Shown here in pieces: positions 14,734-22,811 of a stretch of DNA of 44,303 nucleotides. The translations under genes were made by a program, and so were the position numbers. Below the pieces are notes generated by a model. The model did no database searches. It was not told where the DNA came from and worked only from the letters and a program-made list of their open reading frames with translations. Every line of letters begins with the position of its first letter. The first letter of the stretch is position 1. The DNA comes from CAYFWT01 sp964346955. GTDB taxonomy: Bacteria; Patescibacteriota; Minisyncoccia; Portnoybacterales; UBA2143. The DNA lies in contig CAYFWT010000012.1 in the NCBI GenBank assembly GCA_964346955.1, forward strand, positions 1 through 44,303, in the 5' to 3' direction.

Positions 14734-15721
14734 AAGTAAATTTCCCTCAGAATTAAGGATGGATTTAGTTTCTAATGATTGGGTAGTTATTGCCACGGGG
14801 CGGGCTCGTCGTCCAGAAAGCTTTGCCAAGCACAAACGGGATGAAAAAACTGTTCCTCCTAGTGAATGTCCTTTTTGTCAAGAGGAGAACATAAAAGAAA
14901 AGATTGTTCGACGCGACAAAGAGGATGGTTCTTGGTTTGTTATTTCCATCCCTAACAAGTTTCCAGCTTTTTCTAAGGGGGATAGCCTGGGAGAAAGAAA
15001 GGAGGGACCTAACAGGATTATGAATGGCCTCGGCTTTCATGAGGTTATTATCACTGCTGACCACCAAAGGCAAATGGCTCAATTTAGCAAAGAAGAGATG
15101 ATGATGGTAGTTGACCTTTATCAGGCGAGGTATTTGGACCTAATGGATAAAAAGTTTATCAAATACATTTCTATTTTTCATAACCATGGCCAGGAAGCTG
15201 GTGCTTCAGTAGCCCATCCTCACTCTCAATTAATGGCTATTCCAGTGATTGATCCAGATTTGCGAAGCAGTCTTGATGGGGCGGAGGCTTTTTACAGAAG
15301 TCAGGGGGAATGTGTCTATTGTGCTATGGTTAATTGGGATATGAAAGATGGCCAGCGGATTATCTATGAAAATGATAAGTTTGTTGTTCTTGCCCCTTTT
15401 GCTCCTCAGGTTTCTTTTGAAGTAAGAGTTTATCCTAAAGAGCACCAGCCTTATTTTGAAAAAATGACTGAAGTGGAAAAAGGACTTTTTGCTGAGGCTT
15501 TAAGGGAGGCTTTAAACAAAGTTTATAAAAGCTTGAATGACCCGGCTTATAATTTCTATATCCACACCGCTCCCTGTGATAAGGGGAGTTACGACCATTA
15601 CCACTGGCATTTAAATATCTTACCAAAAACTGCTATCTGGGCTGGCTTTGAATTAGGAGCCGGTGTAGAAATTAGCACTATTGAGCCAGAGAAGGCCGCT
15701 GAGTTTTTAAGAAAACAATAA
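14714..15721 (+). CDS. galT: Galactose-1-phosphate uridylyltransferase family protein
   Basis: HIT-superfamily nucleotidyltransferase that exchanges UMP between UDP-glucose and a hexose-1-phosphate. 335 residues: SNDWVVIATGRARRP and the zinc cysteines in ECPFCQEEN, then FHNHGQEAGASVAHPHSQLMAIP containing the HPHxQ active-site motif, and YDHYHWHLNILPK near the C-terminus. A diverged role (ADP-sugar or ATP adenylyltransferase-like) is possible. It overlaps the preceding GT2 gene by 20 nt; the context is nucleotide-sugar supply for glycan synthesis. Confidence 0.9.
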   Translation: MTKSKAKSKFPSELRMDLVSNDWVVIATGRARRPESFAKHKRDEKTVPPSECPFCQEENIKEKIVRRDKEDGSWFVISIPNKFPAFSKGDSLGERKEGPNRIMNGLGFHEVIITADHQRQMAQFSKEEMMMVVDLYQARYLDLMDKKFIKYISIFHNHGQEAGASVAHPHSQLMAIPVIDPDLRSSLDGAEAFYRSQGECVYCAMVNWDMKDGQRIIYENDKFVVLAPFAPQVSFEVRVYPKEHQPYFEKMTEVEKGLFAEALREALNKVYKSLNDPAYNFYIHTAPCDKGSYDHYHWHLNILPKTAIWAGFELGAGVEISTIEPEKAAEFLRKQ

Positions 15722-15733
15722 TCAAAATAAAAA

Positions 15734-16360
15734 ATGGAAACGCTCTTAACGCTACTTGGTTCTTTTGTCATTAAAGTTATCTCAACCACCGGCTACTTCG
15801 GTATCACTACTTTGATGGCTTTGGAAAGCGCCTGTATCCCTATTCCTTCAGAAATCATTATGCCTTTTTCCGGCTATTTAGTTTTTATGGGCCGGTTTCT
15901 TTTTTGGCCAGTAGTCATTTGGGGAGCCATTGGCAATTTACTTGGTTCAATAGCTTGTTATTGGGTTGGTTACTATGGGGGGCGGCCTTTAGTCAAGAAA
16001 TACGGCAAATATATTTTAATTTCCTCTCATGACTTGGAGCGAGCCGATGGCTGGTTTAGGAAATATGGTCAAAGCACAGTTTTTTTCAGTCGTCTTTTGC
16101 CGGTTGTTAGGACCTTCATTTCTCTGCCCGCGGGTATCGCTCGGATGAATTTCAAAAAATTTTGTTTTTATACTTTAGCTGGTTCTCTGCCTTGGTCTTT
16201 TGCATTAACTTATGCTGGGGTCGTTTTGGGAGAAAATTGGTCGGCTATTAAAGTCTATTTCGAGAAATTTGATTTGGTCATCGGCGGTTTAATTATTTTG
16301 GGAATTATTTGGTGGGTCTGGCGGCATTTAAGTCAGCGGACAGCAAACAATGAACAATAA
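15734..16360 (+). CDS. DedA/SNARE-associated family membrane protein
   Basis: Polytopic inner-membrane protein of the DedA family, members of which are linked to lipid-carrier flipping and envelope homeostasis. 208 residues. It shows LESACIPIPSEIIMPFSGYL, then GNLLGSIACYWVGYYGGRPLVKKYG, and the conserved FFSRLLPVVRTFISLPAGIARM segment. Three to five hydrophobic stretches; the last is at residues 175-195. It overlaps tpiA by 11 nt. Confidence 0.93.
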   Translation: METLLTLLGSFVIKVISTTGYFGITTLMALESACIPIPSEIIMPFSGYLVFMGRFLFWPVVIWGAIGNLLGSIACYWVGYYGGRPLVKKYGKYILISSHDLERADGWFRKYGQSTVFFSRLLPVVRTFISLPAGIARMNFKKFCFYTLAGSLPWSFALTYAGVVLGENWSAIKVYFEKFDLVIGGLIILGIIWWVWRHLSQRTANNEQ

Positions 16361-17153
16361 GCCATTAATTATAGCTAATTGGAAAATGAGTCCAACCACC
16401 TTAAAAGAAGCGGAACATCTTTTTAGTACTGTAGAAAAAGAAATCAAAAAAATAAAAGAAGTAGAGGTGGTTTTTTGTCCGCCCTTTGTTTATTTATTAA
16501 ATTTAGTTACGGCTGTTTCTTTGCCTCCAAGAAGGAGTAGTCAAAGAATTGCTTTTGGTGGTCAAGATTGTTTTTGGGAAGCAAAGGGCGCCTATACCGG
16601 AGAGGTCTCTCCTTCAATGCTTAAGAATTTGGATTGCCAATATGTTATTATTGGACATTCGGAAAGACGGAAGTATTTTCAGGAGACGGACGAAGTGGTA
16701 AATAAAAAGTTGAGAGCTGCTTTAGAGGCTCGGCTCAAACCTATTTTATGTGTTGGCGAAGAGGCCAGAGATGCTTTTAATTCTGAAGGCCGGCCGCTTA
16801 GTGAAGCGAGTTTAGTTATTGGCGAGCAATTAGAGAAGGACTTAGCTGATGTTTCTTTGAGTCGAATTAGAGAGGTGGTTATTGCTTATGAGCCAGTTTG
16901 GGCAATTGGCACAGGCAATCCTTGTTTGCCTGATGATGCCATGAAAGCCGCTTTATTTATTAGAAAAACTTTGGCTAAACTTTATAACCGCTTGATAGCC
17001 GAGAAAGCGAGAATTCTTTACGGAGGTAGTGTCACTAGTCAAAATGCAGCTAGCTATATCAAAGGAGCTGGCATGAACGGACTGCTGGTTGGTGGGGCCA
17101 GTTTAAATGCTAGTGAGTTTGTTAAAATTATTGAGAACGCTGTCGCTAGCTAA
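16350..17153 (+). CDS. tpiA: Triosephosphate isomerase
   Basis: Interconverts DHAP and glyceraldehyde-3-phosphate. 267 residues: the IIANWKM opening (Asn, Lys), VIIGHSERR (catalytic His), VIAYEPVWAIGTG (catalytic Glu and the flexible loop), and ILYGGSV with GLLVGGASL (phosphate grip). The length is slightly above the usual 250, with a short insert near SLPPRRSSQRIA. The start overlaps the end of the dedA gene. pgk follows after 5 nt, so this is a glycolytic pair. Confidence 0.97.
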   Translation: MNNKPLIIANWKMSPTTLKEAEHLFSTVEKEIKKIKEVEVVFCPPFVYLLNLVTAVSLPPRRSSQRIAFGGQDCFWEAKGAYTGEVSPSMLKNLDCQYVIIGHSERRKYFQETDEVVNKKLRAALEARLKPILCVGEEARDAFNSEGRPLSEASLVIGEQLEKDLADVSLSRIREVVIAYEPVWAIGTGNPCLPDDAMKAALFIRKTLAKLYNRLIAEKARILYGGSVTSQNAASYIKGAGMNGLLVGGASLNASEFVKIIENAVAS

Positions 17154-17158
17154 CAATA

Positions 17159-18331
17159 ATGAGCATGAAGTCTCTTAGGGATTTCAACTTTACCAACAAA
17201 CAAATCCTGGTGCGAGCTGATTTTAATGTTCCTTTAGGTGATGACCAAAAAGTTGATAGTAAGGAAGATTGGCGTCTGGAGGCTAGTTTACCGACCATTA
17301 ATTATTTACTAGACCAAAAAGCTAAAATCATTCTTTTGGCTCATTTGGGCAGGCCGGGCGGTAAAGTTGTAGAAAGTTTGCGCTTAGACCCAGTAGCCCA
17401 AAGATTAGAGGAACTTTTAGGCAGAGCTGTTGTTAAATTAGATGACTGCCTTGGTCAAGAAGTTGAAGAGCAAGTAAAGAATATTCAAAAAGGAGAGATT
17501 ATTTTATTAGAAAATCTGCGTTTTCACCCAGAGGAGGGAGCTAACAGTTCAGATTTTGCTAGAGGGCTAGCTAATTTAGGTGAAATTTATGTCAATGATG
17601 CTTTTGGGGTTAGCCATCGGACTCATGCTTCCATAGTCGGCTTGCCTCAATATTTACCTAGTTGTGCTGGTTTACTTTTGGAAAAAGAGATTGAAATCCT
17701 TTCTAGGGCTTTGGATAAGCCTGAGCATCCTTTGGTGATTATCATTGGTGGGGCAAAGATTTCTACTAAAATTAAAGTAATTAAAAATTTTTTAGAAAAG
17801 GCTGAGGGGATAATTTTAGGAGGTGCTTTGGCTAATACAGTTATTAGTGCTAAGGGCTTTGCCATTGGTAAATCAGTCACCGAAGAAGAAATGGTTGAAG
17901 AAGTTAAGAAATTAGAACTGACTAATATTAAACTTCATATTCCATTAGATGTAGTTGTCTCAATTGATCCTTCGGGGGAGGCTCCTACTCGAATTGCTCC
18001 GGTTGGCAATACCGAAGAAGATGAGATGATTTTGGATATCGGACCAGATACCAGTCAGCTTTTTAATCGAGTAATCTCCCAAGCTAAAATGATTGTTTGG
18101 AATGGCCCGATGGGGCTCTCTGAAGTAGAGGAGTTTGTTTCAGGAACTAAAGAAGTAGGCCGAGCAGTGGCTCAAAGCTCGGCTTTTTCAATAGTGGGTG
18201 GAGGCGACACCATTGTTGTTTTAGATAAATTGGCTTTGTTAGATAAAATAGACCATGTTTCTACTGGCGGGGGAGCCATGCTGAAATTTTTAGCTGGGGA
18301 GAAGCTACCGGGGATAGAAGTCCTCAGATAA
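17159..18331 (+). CDS. pgk: Phosphoglycerate kinase
   Basis: Makes ATP from 1,3-bisphosphoglycerate in lower glycolysis. 390 residues: VRADFNVPLGDDQ, ILLAHLGRPGG, ILLENLRFHPEEG, VNDAFGVSHRTHAS, IIGGAKISTK, and the C-domain WNGPMGLSEVEEF and SIVGGGDTI with STGGGAML. Normal length. The start at ATG 17159 or ATG 17165 cannot be resolved; no Shine-Dalgarno is present. Downstream TTTTCAATTTT before recJ is a short copy of an AT-rich repeat word. Confidence 0.98.
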   Translation: MSMKSLRDFNFTNKQILVRADFNVPLGDDQKVDSKEDWRLEASLPTINYLLDQKAKIILLAHLGRPGGKVVESLRLDPVAQRLEELLGRAVVKLDDCLGQEVEEQVKNIQKGEIILLENLRFHPEEGANSSDFARGLANLGEIYVNDAFGVSHRTHASIVGLPQYLPSCAGLLLEKEIEILSRALDKPEHPLVIIIGGAKISTKIKVIKNFLEKAEGIILGGALANTVISAKGFAIGKSVTEEEMVEEVKKLELTNIKLHIPLDVVVSIDPSGEAPTRIAPVGNTEEDEMILDIGPDTSQLFNRVISQAKMIVWNGPMGLSEVEEFVSGTKEVGRAVAQSSAFSIVGGGDTIVVLDKLALLDKIDHVSTGGGAMLKFLAGEKLPGIEVLR

Positions 18332-18346
18332 TTTTCAATTTTAATA

Positions 18347-20125
18347 ATGATTTGGCAACTAAAACCAAAAGCACCAGAGAAATTTTTAAAGCGATTTCCA
18401 GAATTTTCTCCTTTGATTGTTCAGCTTTTTTACAGTCGGGGGCTGGGAACCCAAGAGCAGATTGATGAGTTTTTTAATCCAGATTATCAAACAGACTTCC
18501 ATGACCCTTTTTTAATGAAGGGAATGACCAAGGCAGTTAAACGGATTTCCCAATCGATAAAGAAAAAAGAGCCAATTACTATTTATGGTGATTATGATGC
18601 CGATGGCGTTTGTTCAACGGCTATTTTATTTTTAACCTTAAAAACTTTAGGCGTCAGAGATATAAATATCTATATTCCTGAACGAAAGAAAGAAGGACAT
18701 GGCTTAAACGAAAAGGCGATTAAACAATTAGCTCAAGATGGGACAAAGTTGCTTATTACTGTTGATTGCGGTATTCGTGATTTAGCTGAAGTGAAATTAG
18801 CTAATTCTTTGGGTCTAGATGTTATTATTACTGACCATCATGGGGTAGGAGATAAATTGCCCAAGGCAGTGGCCATAGTTAACCCTTGGCAGAAGGGGGA
18901 GAAATATCCTTTTAAAGAATTAGCTGGCGCTGGCGTGGCTTATAAATTAACTTCTGCTCTTTTATCACCAAAAAATTCTCTTAAAAATGATTCGCTGGAT
19001 TCTTTAGAAAAATGGTTACTTGATTTAGTGGCTATTGCCACGGTGGCTGATGTGATGCCGATTATTGGTGAGAATCGAACTCTAGTTAAGTATGGTTTAG
19101 GTGTTTTGGCTCAGACTAAATGGCTTGGCCTTGAAGAACTAATGGAAGAAGCTCGGCTAAATCCCATAGTTATTCAACCATCTCTAGATGGAAAAGCTCC
19201 TTTAACTAATCTCGATACTTATACCCTTAGCTATATTTTAGGGCCGCGTCTGAATGCGGCTGGCCGGATGAATCAGGCTAATACTGCTTTTCGACTTTTG
19301 ATTACCAAAAATAAAAAAGAGGCAAAAAAATTAGCCCAACAACTCAATCAGGAGAATTTAAATAGACAAAATCTAACTGATAAGGTTGTTCAAGAGATAA
19401 AGAATCAGCTGGCCGAAAAATTTAGCCAGGACAAAATTCCTAAATTAATTTTTGAAGGTAATACTGATTGGCCAGTGGGGATAATTGGTTTAGCCGCCGG
19501 CAAAATTGCCGAGAAATATCATCGACCGACGATTATTTATCAGCAAGAAGAGGGTATAATTTTTGCCTCTTGTCGGACTATTCCTCAATTCAATTTAATA
19601 GAAGCAATTGAAAAATGTGGTGATGGTATTTTTGAAGATTTTGGTGGACATAAAGAAGCAGCTGGTTTTAGTCTCAGGGAAGAAAAATTAGATGAGGTAA
19701 AGAAAATTTTAGGGCAACTAGCTAAAGATAAATTAAAAGATAAAGATTTAATTTCTTATCTAGAGGTTGATACTGAATTGTCTTTAAAAGATTTCGGTTG
19801 GCAGAATTATGACCAGATTCAAACTTTTGCTCCCTTTGGTCGAGCTAATCCAAAACCAAGGTTTTTAGTTAAAGATTTGGAGGTGGTTAATTTAAGAATG
19901 GTTGGTAACAACAGCCGGCACCTAAAGTTAGAATTGAGAATGACTGATAGAGAGCTGAAGCTGGCTAAGAACTTTAAAGCGATTGGCTTTAATTTAGGAA
20001 GGTGGCAAGAGGAATTAAAAGTGGGGGATTTAATTGATGTGGTTTTTGAGTTTATTGTTGATGAATGGAATGGCCGACGAGATTTACAGATGAAGCTTAT
20101 TGATTTAAAAGTTACAGGGGCATGA
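18347..20125 (+). CDS. recJ: Single-stranded-DNA-specific exonuclease RecJ
   Basis: 5'-3' ssDNA exonuclease of the DHH superfamily used in recombination and mismatch repair. 592 residues. Metal-binding motifs: TIYGDYDADGVCSTAIL, LITVDCGI, and the namesake IITDHHGVGD; then ATVADVMPI. The DHHA1 part has PVGIIGLAAGKIAEKY and the late motif EDFGGHKEAAGFSL. An OB-fold tail ends in LKVTGA. The TGA stop lies at the left edge of a 172-bp inverted-repeat element. Confidence 0.96.
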   Translation: MIWQLKPKAPEKFLKRFPEFSPLIVQLFYSRGLGTQEQIDEFFNPDYQTDFHDPFLMKGMTKAVKRISQSIKKKEPITIYGDYDADGVCSTAILFLTLKTLGVRDINIYIPERKKEGHGLNEKAIKQLAQDGTKLLITVDCGIRDLAEVKLANSLGLDVIITDHHGVGDKLPKAVAIVNPWQKGEKYPFKELAGAGVAYKLTSALLSPKNSLKNDSLDSLEKWLLDLVAIATVADVMPIIGENRTLVKYGLGVLAQTKWLGLEELMEEARLNPIVIQPSLDGKAPLTNLDTYTLSYILGPRLNAAGRMNQANTAFRLLITKNKKEAKKLAQQLNQENLNRQNLTDKVVQEIKNQLAEKFSQDKIPKLIFEGNTDWPVGIIGLAAGKIAEKYHRPTIIYQQEEGIIFASCRTIPQFNLIEAIEKCGDGIFEDFGGHKEAAGFSLREEKLDEVKKILGQLAKDKLKDKDLISYLEVDTELSLKDFGWQNYDQIQTFAPFGRANPKPRFLVKDLEVVNLRMVGNNSRHLKLELRMTDRELKLAKNFKAIGFNLGRWQEELKVGDLIDVVFEFIVDEWNGRRDLQMKLIDLKVTGA

Positions 20126-20295
20126 AGAGTATGCCCTAACGCATTTCTCAAGGACGCAGCGGCGAGAATGAGGTGGTATTCTTTCTTGATTTGTCCCGCT
20201 GCTCGGAGATGACAAAAGCTTGTACTTTTTTATATTCTCACTTAGTTGTAGCTTTTGTCATCTACGCCTTTCGAAATGGTTAGGGCATACTCTTC
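20124..20295. repeat. 172-bp element with terminal and internal inverted repeats
   Basis: Left arm 20124-20147 (GAAGAGTATGCCCTAACGCATTTC) and right arm 20273-20295 are reverse complements except for one extra base. Inside, GATGACAAAAGCT (20208-20220) pairs with AGCTTTTGTCATC (20250-20262), and GCAGCGG near 20156 pairs with CCGCTGC near 20195. The layout suits a MITE-like unit or a structured RNA. It sits between recJ and rnhA, takes in the last bases of recJ, and has no clear target duplication or ORF. Confidence 0.7.
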
Positions 20296-20315
20296 AATCA
20301 ACATATTAATTCATT

Positions 20316-20753
20316 ATGATGAAGTTAGTTGTCTATACTGATGGTGGGGCGCGGGGGAATCCTGGGCCAGCCGCTATTGGGGTAGTTATTCAAAGCCAGG
20401 GCCAGACCATCAAAAAATATGCTGAGTTGATTGGTCAGGCGACTAATAACCAAGCTGAATATCAGGCAGTTATTTTTGCTTTAAAAAAAGTTAAGCTTCT
20501 TTTTGGCAAGAAGAAAGCTAAGGCCATGGAAATTGAGATTTGTTTGGACAGTGAGTTAGTCACCAAACAATTAAATCATCAGTATAAAATCAAGGAGAAA
20601 GACCTCCAGCCATTATTTATCAAGGTCTGGAATTTAGTTTTGGATTTTGGCCAAGTCAGTTTTAAATATATCTCTCGTCAGAAAAACAAAGAAGCCGATG
20701 GATTAGTTAACCAAGTCTTAGATGGCCAGGAAAAAAGCCAAACTCTTTTGTAG
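20316..20753 (+). CDS. rnhA: Ribonuclease HI family protein
   Basis: Degrades the RNA strand of RNA-DNA hybrids. 145 residues with the four acidic active-site positions: VVYTDGGARGNPGPAAIG (Asp), NNQAEYQAV (Glu), CLDSELVTKQLNHQYKIKE (Asp) and the late NKEADGLVNQ (Asp). The pattern is that of the short YpdQ/archaeal-type RNase HI. Tandem ATGs at 20316 and 20319; the second may be used. It follows the 172-bp inverted-repeat element and precedes rnpB. Confidence 0.93.
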   Translation: MMKLVVYTDGGARGNPGPAAIGVVIQSQGQTIKKYAELIGQATNNQAEYQAVIFALKKVKLLFGKKKAKAMEIEICLDSELVTKQLNHQYKIKEKDLQPLFIKVWNLVLDFGQVSFKYISRQKNKEADGLVNQVLDGQEKSQTLL

Positions 20754-20764
20754 ATTGTAAATAC

Positions 20765-20793
20765 TTGACATTATTTTTGAATAGCTATATACT
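20765..20793 (+). promoter_or_regulatory. rnpB promoter
   Basis: TTGACA (20765-20770), 17-bp spacer, TATACT (20788-20793); the predicted start near 20800 coincides with the first base of helix P1. Confidence 0.85.
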
Positions 20794-20800
20794 TAAAATA

Positions 20801-21228
20801 ACTCAAGTAAGCGAGATAGTCGCCTTAGCTCATTTTGAGTTAGGGAGGAAAGTCCGGGCACCCGGAGGCCTCCAGGCCTCCACATGGTAGTGGGTAATGC
20901 CCACCGGGAACAGCTTTAAAGAGTTTTTGTTCTCGAGACAAAAATTCTTTAGGTCAAGCCTAGGGAGAGTGTCACAGAAACAAAACCGCCCCCACACCAA
21001 AAATTTTGGTGAGGGGGTAAGGGTGAAAAGTGAGGGAGTAAGACCCCTCTCATCCTGTGGGAACACAGCGATGTGGCAAACCCTACCTGGTGCAAGAGCA
21101 AACCATCCGCTTGGGCGGATGAGAAAAGTAGCTCGCTCGAGCCTAATGGTAACATTAGGCCCAGATAAATGACTATCACTAGCCATTGATTGGTTAGGAC
21201 AGAACCCGGCTTATTGCTTGCTTGAGCT
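20801..21228 (+). ncRNA. rnpB: RNase P RNA (bacterial type A)
   Basis: Catalytic RNA that removes 5' leaders from pre-tRNAs. P1 pairs CTCAAGTAAGC at the 5' end with GCTTGCTTGAG at about 21216-21226. Universal blocks are present: GAGGAAAGTCCGGGC (about 20846), ACAGAAACAAAACCGCC (20974-20990), GTAAGGGTGAAAAG and, near the 3' end, GATAAATGACTATCAC followed by AGGACAGAACCCGGCTTAT. The variable P12 position is filled by a 29-nt near-palindrome of the family that also flanks the GIY-YIG gene. Apparent ORFs across this interval are artefacts. Confidence 0.97.
20989..21017. repeat. CCCCCACACC palindrome forming P12 of rnpB
   Basis: CCCCCACACCAAAAA then TTTTGGTGAGGGGG: 14-bp arms with one mismatch. 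The left arm CCCCCACACCA is identical to the terminal repeats at 828-838 and 1100-1110. Confidence 0.8.
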
Positions 21229-21271
21229 TTTTAATTTGCCTTTTTTTCAATAATTTATTAGGATAAGAGAG

Positions 21272-22696
21272 ATGAAAAAGTCAGAGCTAATTTTTACCTC
21301 CATTTTAGTCCCCCTGGATTTTTTAATGCTTTTTTTAGCTGGTTTGGGCGCTTATTATTTGAGAACCAGTCCTTGGATAGCTCAGTATCGGCCGGTCCTT
21401 TTCTATTTAAATCTTCCTTTTAATCGGTATTTTATTTTGGTTATCGGTGTGGCTTTTTTCCTTTTGGCTATTTTTGCCCTGATCGGTCTTTATCGAATTA
21501 AAGCAGTGCGACCTCTTTACGATGATTTTATAAAAATTGTTATTGCTATCTCGGCTGGCATCATTGTTTTAGTTTTTTATATCTTTTTACGCCACGAGTT
21601 GTTTAACTCCCGCTTCCTTATTTTAGCCGGCTGGTTGATGGCTATCTTTTTTGTTTCTTTTGGTCGCTTATTAGTCAGTCGTTTCCAAAAGTATTTAATC
21701 AGGAATTATCATTTTGGTGCCCAACGAGTTTTGGTAGTTGGTCGAGATGGCATTAGTCAAAAAGTTACTCAAAATATTAAAGACGAACCAGGCCTAGGTT
21801 ATCTTTTGGTGACTAATTTAGTTAACCCAGATATGAAAAAAATTAAGGCCAAGGTGAAAAATCCAGGCGTCGAGGAAATTATTTTAGCTGACCCTAATTG
21901 GCCCAGAAGAAAGATTTTAGAACTGGTTAATTTTTGCGAAGAGAACCAGTTAGTATTTAAGTTTGTCCCCAATCTTTTTCAAACTTTGACTAGTAATACT
22001 TCGGTTGAAGTTTTTGGCGATGTGCCGATTGTTGAATTAAAAAGGACTGCCTTAGATGGCTGGGGCAGGATAATAAAAAGGTTTATTGATGTTGTTGGTT
22101 CTTTAATCGGAATAATTATTTTCTCGCCGATAATGGCTATTATTGCTTTAGCTATTAAATGGGATTCTTATGGGCCGATTATTTATCGGAATGAGCGAGT
22201 CAGTCCCAGTGGTAATTTTGATACTTATAAATTCCGTTCCATGAAATACGAATATTGTATTGGGAGGCACTATCCCCATAGCCGGACCGCTGATGTCTAT
22301 GAAGATGAATTAGTTAAGAAAAAAAGTGTCAGAAAAGGGCCGGTTCCTAAAGTAGTCGATGACCCAAGGAGGACCAGAGTTGGGAAATTTTTAGAGAAAA
22401 CTAGCTTAGATGAGTTACCTCAATTTTTCAATGTTTTAAAAGGGGAGATGAGTTTGGCTGGTCCTCGTCCTCACATGCCTAAAGAGGTAGCTAAATACGA
22501 AAAACATCATAAGAAAGTATTTAATATTAAGCCGGGCCTGACTGGTTTAGCTCAGACTTCTGGGCGTTCTGATCTTGATTTTGACGAAGAGGTTAAATTA
22601 GACACTTTTTATATTGAAAACTGGTCTCTCAAATTAGATTTAATGACTCTGTTAAAGACTCCTTTTGTGGTCCTGTTTAAAAGACATAAACAGTAA
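21272..22696 (+). CDS. Undecaprenyl-phosphate sugar phosphotransferase (WbaP/polyprenyl glycosylphosphotransferase family)
   Basis: Membrane enzyme that starts a glycan repeat unit by moving a sugar-1-phosphate onto undecaprenyl phosphate. 474 residues: four hydrophobic segments in residues 8-125, a nucleotide-binding-like middle domain (RVLVVGRDGISQKV), and a C-terminal bacterial sugar transferase domain beginning near residue 265 with RFIDVVGSLIGI, a re-entrant hydrophobic stretch, then YRNERVSPSGNFDTYKFRSM, SLDELPQFFNVLKGEMSLAGPRP and KPGLTGLAQTSGR. It opens the glycosyltransferase island, directly after rnpB. Confidence 0.94.
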   Translation: MKKSELIFTSILVPLDFLMLFLAGLGAYYLRTSPWIAQYRPVLFYLNLPFNRYFILVIGVAFFLLAIFALIGLYRIKAVRPLYDDFIKIVIAISAGIIVLVFYIFLRHELFNSRFLILAGWLMAIFFVSFGRLLVSRFQKYLIRNYHFGAQRVLVVGRDGISQKVTQNIKDEPGLGYLLVTNLVNPDMKKIKAKVKNPGVEEIILADPNWPRRKILELVNFCEENQLVFKFVPNLFQTLTSNTSVEVFGDVPIVELKRTALDGWGRIIKRFIDVVGSLIGIIIFSPIMAIIALAIKWDSYGPIIYRNERVSPSGNFDTYKFRSMKYEYCIGRHYPHSRTADVYEDELVKKKSVRKGPVPKVVDDPRRTRVGKFLEKTSLDELPQFFNVLKGEMSLAGPRPHMPKEVAKYEKHHKKVFNIKPGLTGLAQTSGRSDLDFDEEVKLDTFYIENWSLKLDLMTLLKTPFVVLFKRHKQ

Positions 22697-22792
22697 ATGC
22701 GAGTCGCTTTAGTTCACGATTATCTTAACCATAGCTACCCAGCCCCCGCCCGCCACCCTTTAAGGAAAGGACCAAAGGAACTCATAGATTAA
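22697..22792 (+). pseudogene. N-terminal relic of a GT4 glycosyltransferase
   Basis: Begins 1 nt after the stop of the sugar transferase. The first 11 codons read MRVALVHDYLN, identical in amino acids to the start of the GT4 gene at 22812, but nearly every codon is a different synonym. After codon 11 the frame leaves the family and ends at 22792. This looks like the surviving start of a diverged GT4 paralogue whose body was deleted, not a recent duplication. Confidence 0.7.
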
Positions 22793-22811
22793 TTGAGGAT
22801 TAACTTTGGTT

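Noticed and set aside
20830..21186. Overlapping ORFs on both strands within 20830-21186
   Set aside because: They lie inside RNase P RNA, whose conserved blocks explain the sequence.
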